A DNA stretch of 64,000 nucleotides from Eulemur rufifrons (taxonomy: Eukaryota; Chordata; Mammalia; Primates; Lemuridae). This document shows, in pieces, positions 1 to 11,673 of the stretch. The DNA lies in contig NC_091012.1 of NCBI RefSeq assembly GCF_041146395.1, positions 16,854,193 through 16,918,192 of the forward strand, written 5' to 3'. Within the stretch, counting starts at the first letter, position 1; every line of letters begins with the position of its first letter. The translations under genes were made by a program, and so were the position numbers. The notes under the pieces are model-generated. The model saw only the letters and a program-made list of their open reading frames with translations, was not told the DNA's origin and did not search any database.

Positions 1-311
1 ATTTTTTACATCATTTTTATTTTTAAAAATATTGCATCAACATATAAATTATGATTACTGAGTGGTTTTGGTGACCCTTAAATTTGGTGCCTGTGGCAAG
101 TGTCTTGTTATCTCACCTTAGTCCAGGCCCTGTGTCCAGTCAATGTGAGGGGTATTTGGATATAGCTTGGCCTGCCTTTGAAAGAGAAAAAGGGGGAACA
201 AAACCTGGGACATATCTCCAACCCTTGGCGTCTTGACATTTCCAAATCAATGTGATCAAAATTATCAAATTCCAGGATGGTCCAGAGACTGGAGACAGCC
301 CCATGTCCTGT

Positions 312-475
312 GAGTACCAATATTACACCATTTTACAGATGAAATACTAGGACAGTATGAGTGGCAGACATGCCTGAGAAGAAAAATCTAAAAAGTGGCA
401 AGTGAGAGCTTGAACCCAGACTAGACATATTCCATAGGCCATGTTTCCAGCCACTGGGCTTCAAGAGATTGACCA
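312..475 (+). repeat. MIR SINE fragment
   Basis: The block contains the MIR core wording 'ccattttacagatga' followed by a decayed middle and the 'agagcttgaacccagact' 3' section, in that order. This is the typical order of an ancient tRNA-derived MIR element. It is old and has no visible ends. The 300 bases before it hold nothing I recognise. Confidence 0.7.
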
Positions 476-550
476 CTCACTGTGCCTCCCAGCACTATCC
501 ACAGAAAAAGAAACATATGGCATGGCATGGCAGATCATAAATGTAATGTT

Positions 551-812
551 ATCACATTAGGAGTCCAAGGTGGGAAGATCACTTGAGGCCAGGAGTTCAA
601 ACTAGCCTGAGCAACATAAAAAGACCCTGACTCTACAAAGTATGGAAAAGAATATCCAGATATTGTGTCACATGCCTTTAGTCCCAGCTACTTGGGAGGC
701 TGAGGTAGGAGAATTGCTTGCAGGAGTTCAAGTTTGCAGTGAGTTATGATGAGGCCATTGCTCTCTAACTCAGGCAACAGAGTGAGAACTTGTCCGAAAA
801 GAAAAAAAAATA
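551..812 (+). repeat. Old Alu (AluJ-like), 5'-truncated
   Basis: Begins inside the left arm ('gtccaaggtgggaagatcacttg') and runs through the right arm ('cagctacttgggaggctgagg', 'gcaacagagtgag') to a short A-rich tail. It is much more diverged than the three young Alus of this window and lacks their extra linker block, so it predates the strepsirrhine-specific copies. Confidence 0.85.
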
Positions 813-837
813 ATATTTTTTCTTTCTTAACAGCCAA

Positions 838-1200
838 TTAAAGCTATGAGAAAAAATCTAAGTGTTAATAATTTTTATTACATTTTGCCTCTTACAGAAG
901 TAACATATATTCACTGTAGAGAAGTTAGAAAAAAGCATAAACAGGAGAAAAATAAATCATAATCACATTCCAAGAGCTACTTACTATTAGCATTTTGTTG
1001 CATCTTTCTCTGTTTTATTTTAATAAAAATAAATTATTTGTACATAATTTTAAAATAAAACTATGCTACCTATGAGTTTTTTTTGTAAGTTGCTTTCTTC
1101 ACTTAACACTATCTTGAACATCTTTCTCTGCCATTGCTTTTTTGGTTTTTTTTTTACAGAGTAATTTGCAATGGCTTCATAGTATGCATCACTAATTCAT
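838..1200 (-). repeat. Ancient L1 (L1M-type) 3' end, antisense
   Basis: Antisense wording typical of mammalian-wide L1 3' regions is visible: 'attcactgtagagaagttagaaaa', 'tgctttcttcacttaacactatcttgaacatctttc', and 'atggcttcatagtatgcatc'. No open frame remains. The exact subfamily cannot be fixed by eye. Confidence 0.55.
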
Positions 1201-1211
1201 GAATGTTTTTG

Positions 1212-1376
1212 TGTCTCCAGGCAGTGAGCTAGGCAGAGGATATACATCAGTTAACAAAATAAAGAATTTGGCCCTTTGGAGTTGATGTTTAAATAGAGAG
1301 ACTTTAAGAAACTAAATCAATAAATGTGTCAGTTAATAGGGGCACTATTTTCTAAGGAATGGTTGGAGAGATAGGG
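1212..1376 (+). repeat. Probable ancient interspersed repeat, family uncertain
   Basis: The order 'gtgagctaggcagaggatatacatcagttaacaaaataaag ... ggagttgatgttta ... aataaatgtgtcagt' follows a very common old mammalian repeat of L2/MIR age. No ends or coding potential are visible. Confidence 0.4.
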
Positions 1377-1377
1377 G

Positions 1378-1730
1378 GATGTTATGAGCTAAGTTGCACC
1401 CCCCCAAAAAAAAATTCATATAGTGAAGTCTTAACTCCCAGTACCTCAGAATGTTACTATATTTGGAGATAGGGTCTTGACAGAGGTAATAAATTTAAAA
1501 TGAGATAATTAGGGTGTGCCATAATTCAATATGAGAGATATTCTTAGAAGAAGAGTAAATTTGGACACAAGTATATAGGGGGAAGATCACAAGAAGACAT
1601 GGGAAGAGAATGCCATCTACAAGCCAGGGACAGAGGCCTGTAGCAGGTCCTTCCCTCATGGTCCCTAAGGAAACCAATCCTGCTGGCACCTTGATCTTGG
1701 ACTTCCAGTATCCAGAACTATTCAGGATGC
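1378..1730 (+). repeat. Solo LTR, MaLR (MLT1-like) type
   Basis: The block reads in LTR order: 'caaaaaaaaattcatat.gtgaagtc', 'ccagtacctcagaatgtta', a middle section with 'aatttggacaca', then 'tgctggcaccttgatcttggacttccag' and 'ccagaact'. This matches the general layout of ERVL-MaLR LTRs. No internal retroviral sequence flanks it, so it is best read as a solo LTR or fragment. Confidence 0.7.
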
Positions 1731-1734
1731 CAAG

Positions 1735-2110
1735 CATCTGGGGTATGGGTGTGGGGAGCCTGCCAGCAGGTAAGTCTCTGGGTGAGCACCAGTCCCCGGC
1801 CCCTGGAATACATGGCATGCCTGGCTCCAGACCACAGATAGCTTCCCGCTCTCCCGACCCCACGCTTGGAACCACTGACCACCCCCCTTGCTCCCATTGG
1901 AATGCCAGACCTTCCCTCCACACCGCCCAGGCACCTGAAATTCTACACCACTCCACCTGGGAACCCCACACCTGCCCTCCCATCCCCACACCGGTCCCCC
2001 ACCCAGAACTGCCCTCCTCGACCCCAGACCTGTCCTCAATTCCAGACCTGCCCTCCCCAGCCTGAGACCTGTCCCCCCAGCCTCAAAACTGCCATACTCT
2101 TCCAGGCCCT
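1735..2110. repeat. C-rich low-complexity tract with short imperfect repeats
   Basis: A strongly C-rich stretch has repeated 'cccagacctgtcc / cccagcctgagacctg' units between about 1960 and 2090. Long frames on both strands (for example Pro/Cys/Thr-rich frames on the plus strand) come from this composition. They have no recognisable domain, and I do not call them genes. Confidence 0.6.
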
Positions 2111-2477
2111 CGCTCTGATCTCACTGATGGAGGCATTTCAGGCACCGTGGCTGCAAGAGGGAAGAGCTAGGGCAGGAAGGTCCCTGCTCTCTTGGTGTGG
2201 AGGCCTCCAGCTGGGAGGGAGAATCCTGTCCTCTGACTCCCTGCAGCCACAAGCCCACTCACCTTCTTCAGTCTTTGCTGCTGCATCTGACGTTTCTGGG
2301 GGTTCCTCTCCAGGGTGGCCACCGGCTAGGGTCAGGGACAAGGTCAGTGAGACCATCCTCCCCTCACCAAGTTACAACGCAGCCCCCCTGGCTTTGGGCC
2401 CTGGATACCTGGCCTGAGTCAGCTGGTGCAATGCTATGATCACTCCATGAGCTCTCATTCTAGATGCACTCCCAACT

Positions 2478-2625
2478 GCAACACTCACTCACTGTGTCAC
2501 CTTGGGCATGCAGCCTGGCCGCCCTGAGACAGTTCCTCATCTGGAGAGTGGCATGGGAACCACACTTACCTCACAGGATCTCCTGAGGACTCAGTGTCAT
2601 GTAGCTGTCATCATTGTTCTCACCA
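2478..2625 (-). repeat. MIR SINE fragment, antisense
   Basis: Antisense MIR wording is visible: 'gtgtcaccttgggcatgcagcctgg', 'acagttcctcatctggagagtgg', 'cacttacctcacaggatctcctgaggactcagtg'. It lies directly beside a second MIR in the opposite orientation, so two MIR copies sit head to head here. Confidence 0.7.
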
Positions 2626-2644
2626 CCATCCCTCTGAGGAATAG

Positions 2645-2805
2645 CCAGGCACAAGCACCCTCACATTCCTGTCCTCCCTTGAACTTCATAATGACGCTGT
2701 GAGCCATGCACAACAGGCTCATCACCCCTACATTTTCCAGATGAGGAAACAGAGGCCCAAGGAGGGCAGTGACTTGCCCTAGGAAAGGCTGGTTCCTCCC
2801 TCTAC
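2645..2805 (+). repeat. MIR SINE fragment
   Basis: Sense MIR order: 'gccaggcacaagcaccctcacattcctg', 'cattttccagatgaggaaacagaggcccaaggagggcagtgacttgcccta'. It is ancient and well diverged. Confidence 0.75.
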
Positions 2806-4055
2806 CTGGGGGCCCTGTCCAAGCTGCCTGCAACCCACACCCAGCACCACCACTGACCAGGGTCCCACCTGTGGGCTCTCTATCTTGTCCATGTCCCCAA
2901 CCAGGACCATCCATGCTAGGAGGGGTACCAGGTGCCTTGGGAGGCCTGGTTGACTGGCTCCCACCTGTCCCAGGCCCACTGTAATCTTTGACCCACAAGC
3001 TGCATTTGAGGACACACCAACAGCTTCATGACCTTAATGAGGAAAGTTCACACAGAACTGCCTCTCCCTCCATTTAGGAAATAGTCACCCAAGGTGCCAT
3101 GCCTGACTGATAAAGCAGGGTCTGCCTAAGGTGCTGGGTGGGACAGTTTTCTTCCTCATTTACATGGAAGATTCTGAGGTCTGGTCAGGAAGCATCCACT
3201 GGGAATTCATGAGTCTCCTGGGTCCTTCTCAGAAGCCACCTGTAGCTCATGCCCCTGCTAACTGGGTAGTGCACTGAGAATCCTATGACTGTGATTCTGA
3301 CACTGATGAGCAGTGCCTGCAAAGGGCATAGCGGAGACCCATAGAAAATACATGTCTGTCCCACCTATGCTTATAGGGACACAAAGCTGGGCAGCCCATC
3401 TGCCCCCCTGGCCTGTGGAACTTCTCTGCTATCCCCACATCTGGTGTAGGCAGAGAGCCCCTCCCCATGAAGGTGCGGTACAGACAGGAGCAGCAGGGGC
3501 CTGGTTCCTGAGGAATGGGTGTGCTAGTTTGTGGAAGGAAGGAAGCCTGACCTGCCATCCACCCAAGAGCCTGGAGGAAGCTCTATCAGCAGATGGACCA
3601 GTGTGGGAGCCAGAGCCCTGCTAACTCCACAGCTCATGCCCTGCTGAACACCACAGCTGCTACCACCACACCCCATGACCAGGGCCTTCTGCCCCCAGCC
3701 CACCTGTCCATGGACACACACATCTCTCTTCCGTTAGTTCAGACTAGACATGACTGGAATTTTTCAAGTAAGCTGTCAGTGAGAAATGTTTTTTAAAAGC
3801 CATACCTGGCCCAGTACCTCTTCCTACCTCACCCTTTTCTCCACCCACAGCACTTGCCCCACCTCCCAGCCTTCGTGTTACTTTCATGAGCAGATTCTTG
3901 CTCAGTGTGTTGACTTTCCTAAGATTTTTATATTTTCTGGAGAATTTTATGTGGAGAGGGGAAAGAAGGAAGGACGAGTTCATCTGGGACTCTGGGTGAC
4001 TCTGAACTCCGAGCTGGGCTGTCCTGTGCCCATGTGACTCTCTCCTCCTCCCCAG
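2806..4055. other. Unassigned sequence upstream of the RalGDS-like exons
   Basis: GC-moderate sequence without a recognisable gene or young repeat. It may contain introns or earlier exons of the RalGDS-like pseudogene that starts at 4056. I looked for the sequence that precedes the GEF domain in that family and could not identify it. Confidence 0.4.
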
Positions 4056-4271
4056 GAGCTGTTCAGGAAGGTGGTGCCCTATGGATGCCTGGGCTCCATC
4101 TGGAGCCAGTGGAACAAGAAGGACAAGGAGCACCTGGCACCCACCATCCGTGCCACCCTCACCCACTTCTATAGTATGGTCAACTGTGTCATCACCATCT
4201 GTCTTAGGGACCACAGTATGATGGGCCAGGACAGGGCCAGAGTAGTGGGGAATTGGGTCAGGATGGCCAGG
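4056..4271 (+). pseudogene. RalGDS-family RasGEF-domain exon (remnant)
   Basis: The 216-bp block is open for 72 codons in one frame, beginning ELFRKVVPYGCLGSIWSQ and ending in MAR. This strongly resembles the start of the Ras guanine-nucleotide-exchange (CDC25-like) domain of RALGDS/RGL proteins, which activate Ral GTPases. A canonical acceptor (tctcctcctccccag) precedes it and a gtaagg donor follows, so it is a genomic exon and not a processed copy. The next block has a frameshift and the third a stop, so I call the locus a pseudogene. Which family member it derives from (RALGDS, RGL-type or another) is not decided. Confidence 0.8.
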
Positions 4272-4627
4272 GTAAGGCATGAAAGGGCCCAGGGAATTCC
4301 CTCTCTGAAGATGAGGGAACTGCCCCTTCTCCTCCATCGGCTCTCAGGATTGTACAGTTCATAGGCCCTTCCTGTCAGGGGCACACTGGCCTTGACACCA
4401 ATGGCTCAGTGCTGGATGCTCATTTCCTCCCTGGGTTCCTTCCTTGGGTGGAAGTAAAATCTTCCTCCCTGTGACTGTTGCTCATGGGGTCGCAGGTGTG
4501 CCCTCCTGTGGCTCCCTGGGCCTCTGTCTGACTCAGGATGGGAGACGTCAGCAGAGGGGCCTGAAGATGGAGCAGGCAGGGCTCCACATCCCCCTCCCCA
4601 TGCTTTATTTTCTTATCTCCCCAATGA

Positions 4628-4727
4628 GCATCTCATTTCCGGAACTTCTCCTCGCCCACGCCATCCTCTCTGCTCTGGAGAGCACCCTGATATATCATCT
4701 CAAGAAGACTTGGGGACAAGTTTACAG
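4628..4727 (+). pseudogene. RalGDS-like second exon remnant, frameshifted
   Basis: One frame reads AILSALESTLIYHLKKTW, the expected continuation of the RasGEF domain after the 4056-4271 exon. Just upstream, RNFSS is readable in another frame, so there is an indel near 4645-4655. The block ends at a 'acag|gtggat' donor in phase 2, which fits the phase of the third exon at 12918. Its 5' boundary is uncertain. Confidence 0.7.
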
Positions 4728-4908
4728 GTGGATAGGACTCTCTCCACAGGAGCACCAGGGTGGACCAGGGACCTCCCACCAGTCTGGCCATGCCCCTCAA
4801 TGACCCTAGGTGGTGACGGAAAGCCAGGGACACTGGAGGCGGGCATGGGATGATGGGGAAGAACTCTAAGTTCCCCCCCCCAGGGACCTTAGGCCAGGAT
4901 TTTCAACT

Positions 4909-4922
4909 CAGCACTAAGTTTT
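4909..4922. repeat. Target-site duplication, left copy of the full-length L1
   Basis: CAGCACTAAGTTTT is repeated exactly at 12592-12605. The two copies bracket the L1 at 4923-12591. A 14-bp perfect duplication with T-rich end is what endonuclease-dependent L1 insertion produces, and its lack of mutations suggests a fairly recent insertion. Confidence 0.9.
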
Positions 4923-5188
4923 TTTTGTTTTTTTTTTTTTTTTAATTTTTTTTTCTTTTTTTTTTTTTTATTCATGATAAATTATTAAGTGAACAGTGCA
5001 AGTTAAAAACAATAGTTTCATATTTTTCCCCACCCCCCCTTTCCCGAGTCAGCACCTTCAAGTGTTACCACTCCCCAAATGGTGCGCAATGCACTCATTG
5101 TGTAGGCATACCCCCATCCCCTCCCCCACCCCCCACCTCAGTCTGATGTCCAATTGGTGTCGTTCCCAGATTTGTATTTAGGTGATGA

Positions 5189-8100
5189 TCAGGGAAACCA
5201 ATTTTCTGGTGAGTACATGTGATGCTTGTTTTTCCATTCTTGGGATACTTCACTTAATATAATGGGTTCCAAATCTCTCCAGGAGAACCATAGAGATGTC
5301 GTATCTTCATCATTCCTTATAGCTGAGTAATATTCCATGGTATACATATACCACAGTTTACTAATCCAATCATGTATTGATGGGCATTTGGGTTGTTTCC
5401 ACATCTTTGCTATTGTGAATTGTGCTGCTATAAACATTTGGGTACATGTGCCTTTGTTACAGAATGACCTTTTTTCCTTTGGGTATATGCCCAGTAATGG
5501 GATTGCTGGGTCAAATGGCAGGTCTACTTGAATCTGTTTAAGATACCTCCATAATGCTTTCCACAGGGGTTGCACTAGTTTGCAGTCCCACCAGCAGTGC
5601 ATTAGTGTTCCTGTCTCTCCACACCCACGCCAACATGTGTTGTTTTGGGTTTTTTTGATAAAGGCCATTCTCACTGGGGTTAAGTGATATCTCATTGTGG
5701 TTTTGATTTGCATTTCCCTGATGATTAGAGATGTTGAACACTTTTTCATATGTTTGTTAGCCATTTTTATATCTTCTTTTGAAAAATTTCTATTCATGTC
5801 CTTTGCCCACTTTTTGATAGGGTTGCTTGATTTTTTCTTGCTGAATTTCCTGAGTTCTAAATAGATTCTTGTTATCAGTCCTTTATCTGATGTGTAGTAT
5901 GCAAAAATTTTTTCCCATTCTGTAGGTGGTCTGTTTATTCTCTGGACTGTTTCTTTGGCTGTGCAGAAGCTTTTTAATTTAATCATGTCCCATTCATTTA
6001 TTTTTGTTGCTGCTGTGATTGCCTTGGGGGTCTTCTTCATAAATTCTTTGCCTAGGCCAATGTCTGTAAGAGTCTTTCCTACATTTTCTTCTAGAATTCT
6101 GATTGTATCACGCCTAAGGTTTAAGTCTGTTATCCACGGTGATTAGATTTTTGGGAGAGGTGAAAGCTGTGGGTCCTGTTTCAGTCTTCTACAAGTGGCT
6201 AACCAATTCTCCCAGCACCATTTGTTGAATAGGGATTCTTGTCCCCAGGGTATATTCTTTCCCGCTTTGTCAAAAATTAGGTGACTATATGAGGATGATT
6301 CTATGTTTGGATTTTCTGTTGTGTTCCACTGGTCTGTGTCCCTGCACTTGTGCCAATACCAGGCTGTTTTAAGAACCACGGCCTTGTAGTATTGTTTGAA
6401 GTCTGGCAAATTAATACCTCCCATTTTGTTTTTGTTGCTTAAAATTGCTTTTGCTATACGAGGTCTTCTTTGATTCCATACAAAGTGTATAATTATTTTC
6501 TCTATGTCTGTAAAGAATGATGTTGGTAATTTAATAGGGATTGCATTGAATCTGTAGATCACTTTGGGTAGTATAGACATTTTAACAATGTTGATTCTTC
6601 CGATCCACGAGCATGGTATATTTTTCCATCTATTTGCAAGTTCTGCTATTTCTTTTCTCAGTGTTTCATAGTTTTCCTTATAGAGGTCCTTTACCTCTTT
6701 AGTTAGATATATACCTAGATATTTTATTTTCTTTGTTGCTATTTTGAAGGGTATTGAGTCTTTAATTTGGTTTTCCGATTGACTGTTATTGGCATATATA
6801 AATGCCTCTGATTTGTGTATATTAATTTTGTAGCCTGAGACTTTGCTGTATTCGTTAATCAATTCCAGGAGTCTCTTGGTTGAATCCTGGGGGTTTTCCA
6901 GATATAACATCATATCATCAGCAAAAAGTGAGAGTTTGATCTCTTCCTTCCCTATTTGGACTCCCTTGATTCTGCTCTCTTGCCTGATAGCTCTCGCAAG
7001 GACTTCCAATACTATGTTGAAAAGTAATGGAGACAATGGGCAGCCCTGTCTGGTTCCAGTTCTAAGTGGGAGTGCTTTCAGTTTTTCTCCATTCAGTATG
7101 ATGTTGGCTGTGGGTTTGTCATTTATGGCTTGTATCATTTTTAGGTAGGTTCCATCAATGCCTATTTTGTTAAGCGTTTTTATCATAAAAGGGTGTTGAA
7201 TTTTGTCAAATGCTTTTTCTGCATCTAATGAGAGTATCATATGGTTTTTGTTTTTGCTTCTATTTATGTGGTGAATTACATTTATAGATTTACGTATGTT
7301 GAACCACCCCTGCATCTCGGGGATGAAGCCCACTTGGTCGTGGTGGATTACTTTTTTGATAAGTACTTGGATTCGATTTGCTAGTATTTTATTGAAAATT
7401 TTTGCATCTATATTCATGAGGGAAATTGGTCTGTAGTTCTCTATTTTTGTTGTGTCCTTTTCAGGTTTTGGTATTAATGTTATATTGGCTTGGTAGAACG
7501 TGTTGGGGAGAACTCCATCCTTCTCAATATTGGAGAATAGTTTATGTAGGATGGGCACCAGTTCTTCTTTGTATGTATGGTAAAATTCAGGTGTGAACCC
7601 ATCTGGACCAGGGCTTTTGTTTTTGGGAAGGTTTTTATTGCTGTTTCGATTTCATTTCTTGATATTGGTCTGTTCAGGTACTCTATTTCTTCCTGGTTGA
7701 GCCTGGGAAGACTATGTGTTTCTAAAAATTTGTCCATTTCCTCCACGTTCTCCAGTTTGTGTGCATAAAGATTTTTGTAGAATTCATAGATGATATCTTG
7801 TATCTCTGTAGCATCGGTTGTGATTTCTCCTTTCATGTTCCTAATGGAGGTTATTAGAGATTTTACTTTTGTGCTCTTGGTTAGTCTAGCCAGAGGTGTG
7901 TCTATTTTGTTTATCTTTTCAAAGAACCAACTTTTTGTTTTATTAATTTCCCTTATAGTTTCTTTGTTGTCCTTTTCATTTAGCTCTGATTTGATCTTAG
8001 TAATTTCTGGCCTTCTGCTGGGTTTGGGATCGTTCTGTTCTTCTTTCTCCAGTTCTTTGAGTCTATTCGTTAGGTTGTCTATTTGCATGTTTTCTGTCTT

Positions 8101-9066
8101 TTTGATATAGGCATTTATGGATATGAATTTTCCTCTCAGGACTGCTTTAGCTGCATCCCATAGATTTTGATAAGTTGTATCTCCATTGTCATTTAATTCA
8201 AAGAAATTTTTTATTGCCATCTTGATTTCTTCTTCTATAGAATAATTATTCAGGAGAAGGTTATTTAGCTTCCATGACTTTGAGTAAGAGTGAGGGTTTC
8301 TGTTTGTGATCATTGTTACTTTTATTCCGCTGTGATCTGAGAAGATGCATGGTATAATTTCTATTTTTTTGAATTTTTGAAGACATGATTTATGTCCTAG
8401 GACATGGTCAATCTTAGAGAATGTCCTGTGAGCTGATGAGAAGAATGTATATTCTGTGGAGTTTGGGTAGAATGTCCTATAGATGTCAGCCATGCCCACT
8501 TGTTCTAGCATTCTATTGAGGTCCATTATGTCTTTGTTTATTTTCTGTTTAGAGGATCTGTCCTGTACTGTCAGTGGGGTATTAAAGTCTCCAGCTATTA
8601 CAGTATTGTTATCTATCATTTGGTTGAGATCTAGTAGGGTTTGCTTTATGAATCTAGGTGCACCTAGGTTGGGTGCATATATATTGAGTATAGTCATGGC
8701 TTCTTGATGAATTGTGCCTTTAATCAGTATGTAGTAGCCATCTTTGTATTTTATTATTTTTGTTGGTTTGAAAGCTAAGTTATTGGAAATTAAGATTGCC
8801 ACACCAGCTTTCTTTTGGTTACCATTTGCTTGAAATATCGATTTCCATCCTTTTATTTTCAGTCTAAATGCATCTTTGCAGGTTAGGTGAGTTTCCTGAA
8901 GACAGCAGATACTTGGATTGTATTTTTTTATCCATTGGGCCAGTCTATGTCTCTTGAGCGGGGAGTTCAAGCCATTCACATTTATTGAGAAAACTGATAA
9001 GTGAGACAATTTTTTGTTCAGCTTGTTGGGTAGAACTTCATTGTGATGTTTTCTCTCCTGGGCCAT
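5189..9066 (-). pseudogene. L1 ORF2 (endonuclease-reverse transcriptase), two lesions
   Basis: About 1,290 codons, close to the usual length of primate ORF2p. The N-terminal AP-like endonuclease shows VNGLNSP, CCLQETHL, AGDFN and SDHSG, which carry the expected catalytic Asn/Glu/Asp/His positions. The reverse transcriptase shows the FADD box (plus positions 6914-6925). The C-terminal Cys/His segment (CWRGC...HCWWDC) is present. Lesion 1: one base missing in the C run near 7612 separates the 528-codon first part from the rest. Lesion 2: an in-frame TAA at 6143-6145, where a related copy at 32.5 kb has Lys. The frame then continues to 5189. Confidence 0.93.
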
Positions 9067-9105
9067 TGTGGTATCTGGAATTTGATCTTTAGCTCTTGAG
9101 TAGTT

Positions 9106-10111
9106 TTATATTCGTGGATCTTTCTTGTGCTGATCCGTGTGTAATTCTCTTTGGAGTACTTCTTGGAGGGCTGGTCTTGTCTTGGTGAATTCCCTCAATA
9201 TTTGTTTATCTGAGAATGTCTTGATTTCTCCTTCGTATAGAAAACTTAGCTTAGCTGGGTACAAGATTCTAGGCTGGGCATTATTCTGTTTCAGAAGCGT
9301 GAAAATGGGGCCCCAACCTCTTCTTGCTTGTAAGGTTTCAGCTGAGAAATCTGGCGTAATTCTGATGGGTTTTCCTTTGTAAGTTACTTGTTTCTTTCTC
9401 CTTACAGCTCGGAGAAGGGACTCTTTAGTGGATATTTTGGTCAGCCTGATGACTGCGTGGCGTGGTGTTTTCCTATTTGCTATGAATCTCCCAGGGGTCC
9501 TTTGAGCTTCTTGAATCTGTATGTCTAGAGTATTGGCAAGGCCTGGAAAATTTTCCTCGATTATGTCTTCAAATAGCTTGTCCAACCCTTGCTTATTATC
9601 TTCTTCACCCTCAGGAATGCCAATAACTCTCAAGTTAGGTGTCTTCACATAATCCCACATTTCTTGAAGACTCAGATCATTTCTCTTACTTTTTCGATCT
9701 ATCTCTGTGACTGACTTATTTAGTTGGAAGGAGTTATCTTCAATTTCTGAGATTCTTTCCTCTGTTTGATCTACCCTGCTCTTGAGACTTTCCACAGTGT
9801 TTTGTAGCTCTCTGAGTGAATTCTTCACTTCTAGGAGTTCAGTTTGGTTTTTCTTCAATATTTCAATTTCTTTAGTGAATTTTTCCTCCAAATCCTGTAT
9901 TTTTTTTTGTGTTTTCCTTGTGTTGTTTATCCATTGATTCTTGTATATTATTCAGCTTGTTTATAATCCATAATTGGAATTCTTCCTGTGACATGTTGGT
10001 GTTTTGAGTCTGGTTTGTGTCAGATGGTTGGGAGCTGGTATTTCTCTTTGGGGATGAGCTTTCCATTTGATTCTTTGTGCTCTCCGTGTTTTTTCGCTGG
10101 GCCCTTCCCAT
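9106..10111 (-). pseudogene. L1 ORF1 (RNA-binding chaperone), one frameshift
   Basis: Begins MGRAQRKNTES at 10111. The N-terminal part is joined by a heptad-rich coiled coil (about residues 75-150, LKSRVDQTEERISEIED) to an RRM/C-terminal-domain region (LRVIGIPEGEED, RRKKQVTYKGKPIRI). The total is about 335 residues, the normal size of primate L1 ORF1p. A run of nine T on the plus strand (9900-9908) is one base short, which ends the first frame early. The second frame is open to 9106. The family packages L1 RNA as a trimer in the cytoplasm. Confidence 0.92.
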
Positions 10112-10831
10112 CTAGATTTATCGTTGGATCTTTACTTATAGATTTAGTCTGGTTAACAGGACTCTTTGTGCTCTATTCTTAGGCTGTGAAACAGTCTAGG
10201 TATGTTGCTTCTTTTGGCAAGAGGGGGAGACTGTTGTGTATTGTTTAGAGATTTTTCTGTTTCCGTTGGGGGACTGCTTCCGATGGGTCCAATCCTAGAG
10301 GATTGGAGTGATCCAAGACCGCTTTGGTGAGTTAGAACACTGTGTTGTGGTCTTTCAGAAGGCAGGCAGGGTCCACACTAATAGTAGACTGAAATTCTCT
10401 TTGTTTGTTTGTTTCCCTTTGGTTCTTCCTCTATAAGGGATGTTTCTGACTCTATCTGCAGGCAAGATACTAGCTATGGGGAGAGGATGGTGACCTCGCT
10501 TGCTCAGCGCCCCAATTGCTGTAGCTCCCACGGGCAAAAGTCTATCTTGGTCCAATGTCCCCAGGGATCAGGTTCCACACTCTCGCTTCTGGAGAAGTAT
10601 TCAGTGTTTACACTTCCGCGGGGATCCTATATAAGGTCCGTGGACCAGGGGAGAGGACCGTCCAGGGAGCCTCTTGGTACCCTATTGCTCCGCAGTGACT
10701 TGGCTGTGGGCCCTAGAATGGCGATTGCGTTCCCGCAGATCTCCGGCCCTGGGGGTGACTGCTCAGGATCCGGTATGTACCAGAGCCAGGGACCTGGCCC
10801 GTTCCGAAGCTCACCGTGGGTCCCCAGTTAG

Positions 10832-11040
10832 AAGGTGAAAAGAGAGGAGAAAGAGAAGGAAAAAAAAAAGAAAAGAAAAAAGAAAAGGAAAGAAAGAAAA
10901 GAAAGAGGAGAAAATGAAAGAGAAAAGAAAAAAAGAAGAAAAAGAAAGAAAGAAAAAGAGAAAAAAAAACAAAAAGAAAAAAAGGAAAAAAAAAAGAAAA
11001 ACGCAAAAAGCCAAACCAAAAGACACCAAAAACGCCAACA
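10832..11040. repeat. Purine-only-like A/G tract in the L1 5' UTR
   Basis: About 200 bases are almost entirely A and G on the plus strand (polypyrimidine on the L1 strand), immediately upstream of ORF1. Reading frames here encode only Lys/Glu/Arg or Phe/Leu/Ser and are not genes. Such mirror-like homopurine DNA can form triplex structures. Its presence at the ORF1-proximal end of the UTR appears to be part of the element. Confidence 0.85.
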
Positions 11041-11673
11041 AAAATGAACAAAAACAAACTACATAGCACCTCACCACACCGCAAGGCAGAAAGATACACA
11101 AATCTGAAGTATATAATTCAGCGACTCAATGTTTTTTTGTTTGTTTGTTTGTTTTACGCCTTAGCACAGCTCGGCCCCTTCACTTCCGCTCGGCTGGGTC
11201 TGGAGCGGCCATTAGATGTTTTTGTTTTTACGCCTTAGCGCAGCTCCGCCCCTTCACGCCCGCCCTGCTGGGTCCCGGGCGGTTTCGCAGTGGATTTCAA
11301 GATGGCGTCTGCGCGCCCGCACAGCTCCGAGGGTGGTGGGGGTCCAACCTCCGCGCTCAAAAAGGCGTGGCAGCCAGAGGCCCAGAGGGCAAAGGTGCCC
11401 GCCGGGGCTGTCCGGCTCGTGAGCCGCCGGAAAAAAAAAAGAAAAAGAAAAGAAAAGGAAAAAAAAAAAAAAAAACACAAACACAAACAAACAAAACCCA
11501 GAAGAAATTTACCAAGAATAAAATATACAGTTCAGCGAGCCTATTCTTCTTGTTCGTGGGGTTTTTTTTTTTTTTTTTTTTGTGCCTTAGCGCAGCTCTG
11601 CCCCTTCACCCCGAGCACGGCCCCGGCATATCCCGCACTCCTGGCGTTGGTTCAGAGACCAGCGGAGGGCGCC

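Noticed and set aside
1495..2417. Overlapping open frames of 100-180 codons on both strands
   Set aside because: They lie over an LTR end and a C-rich tract, have biased Pro/Gly/Cys composition, no domain and no splice or start context.
10713..11099. Phe/Leu/Ser-rich 'membrane protein' frames and Lys/Glu-rich plus-strand frame
   Set aside because: Direct translation of the purine tract in the L1 5' UTR; composition alone explains them.
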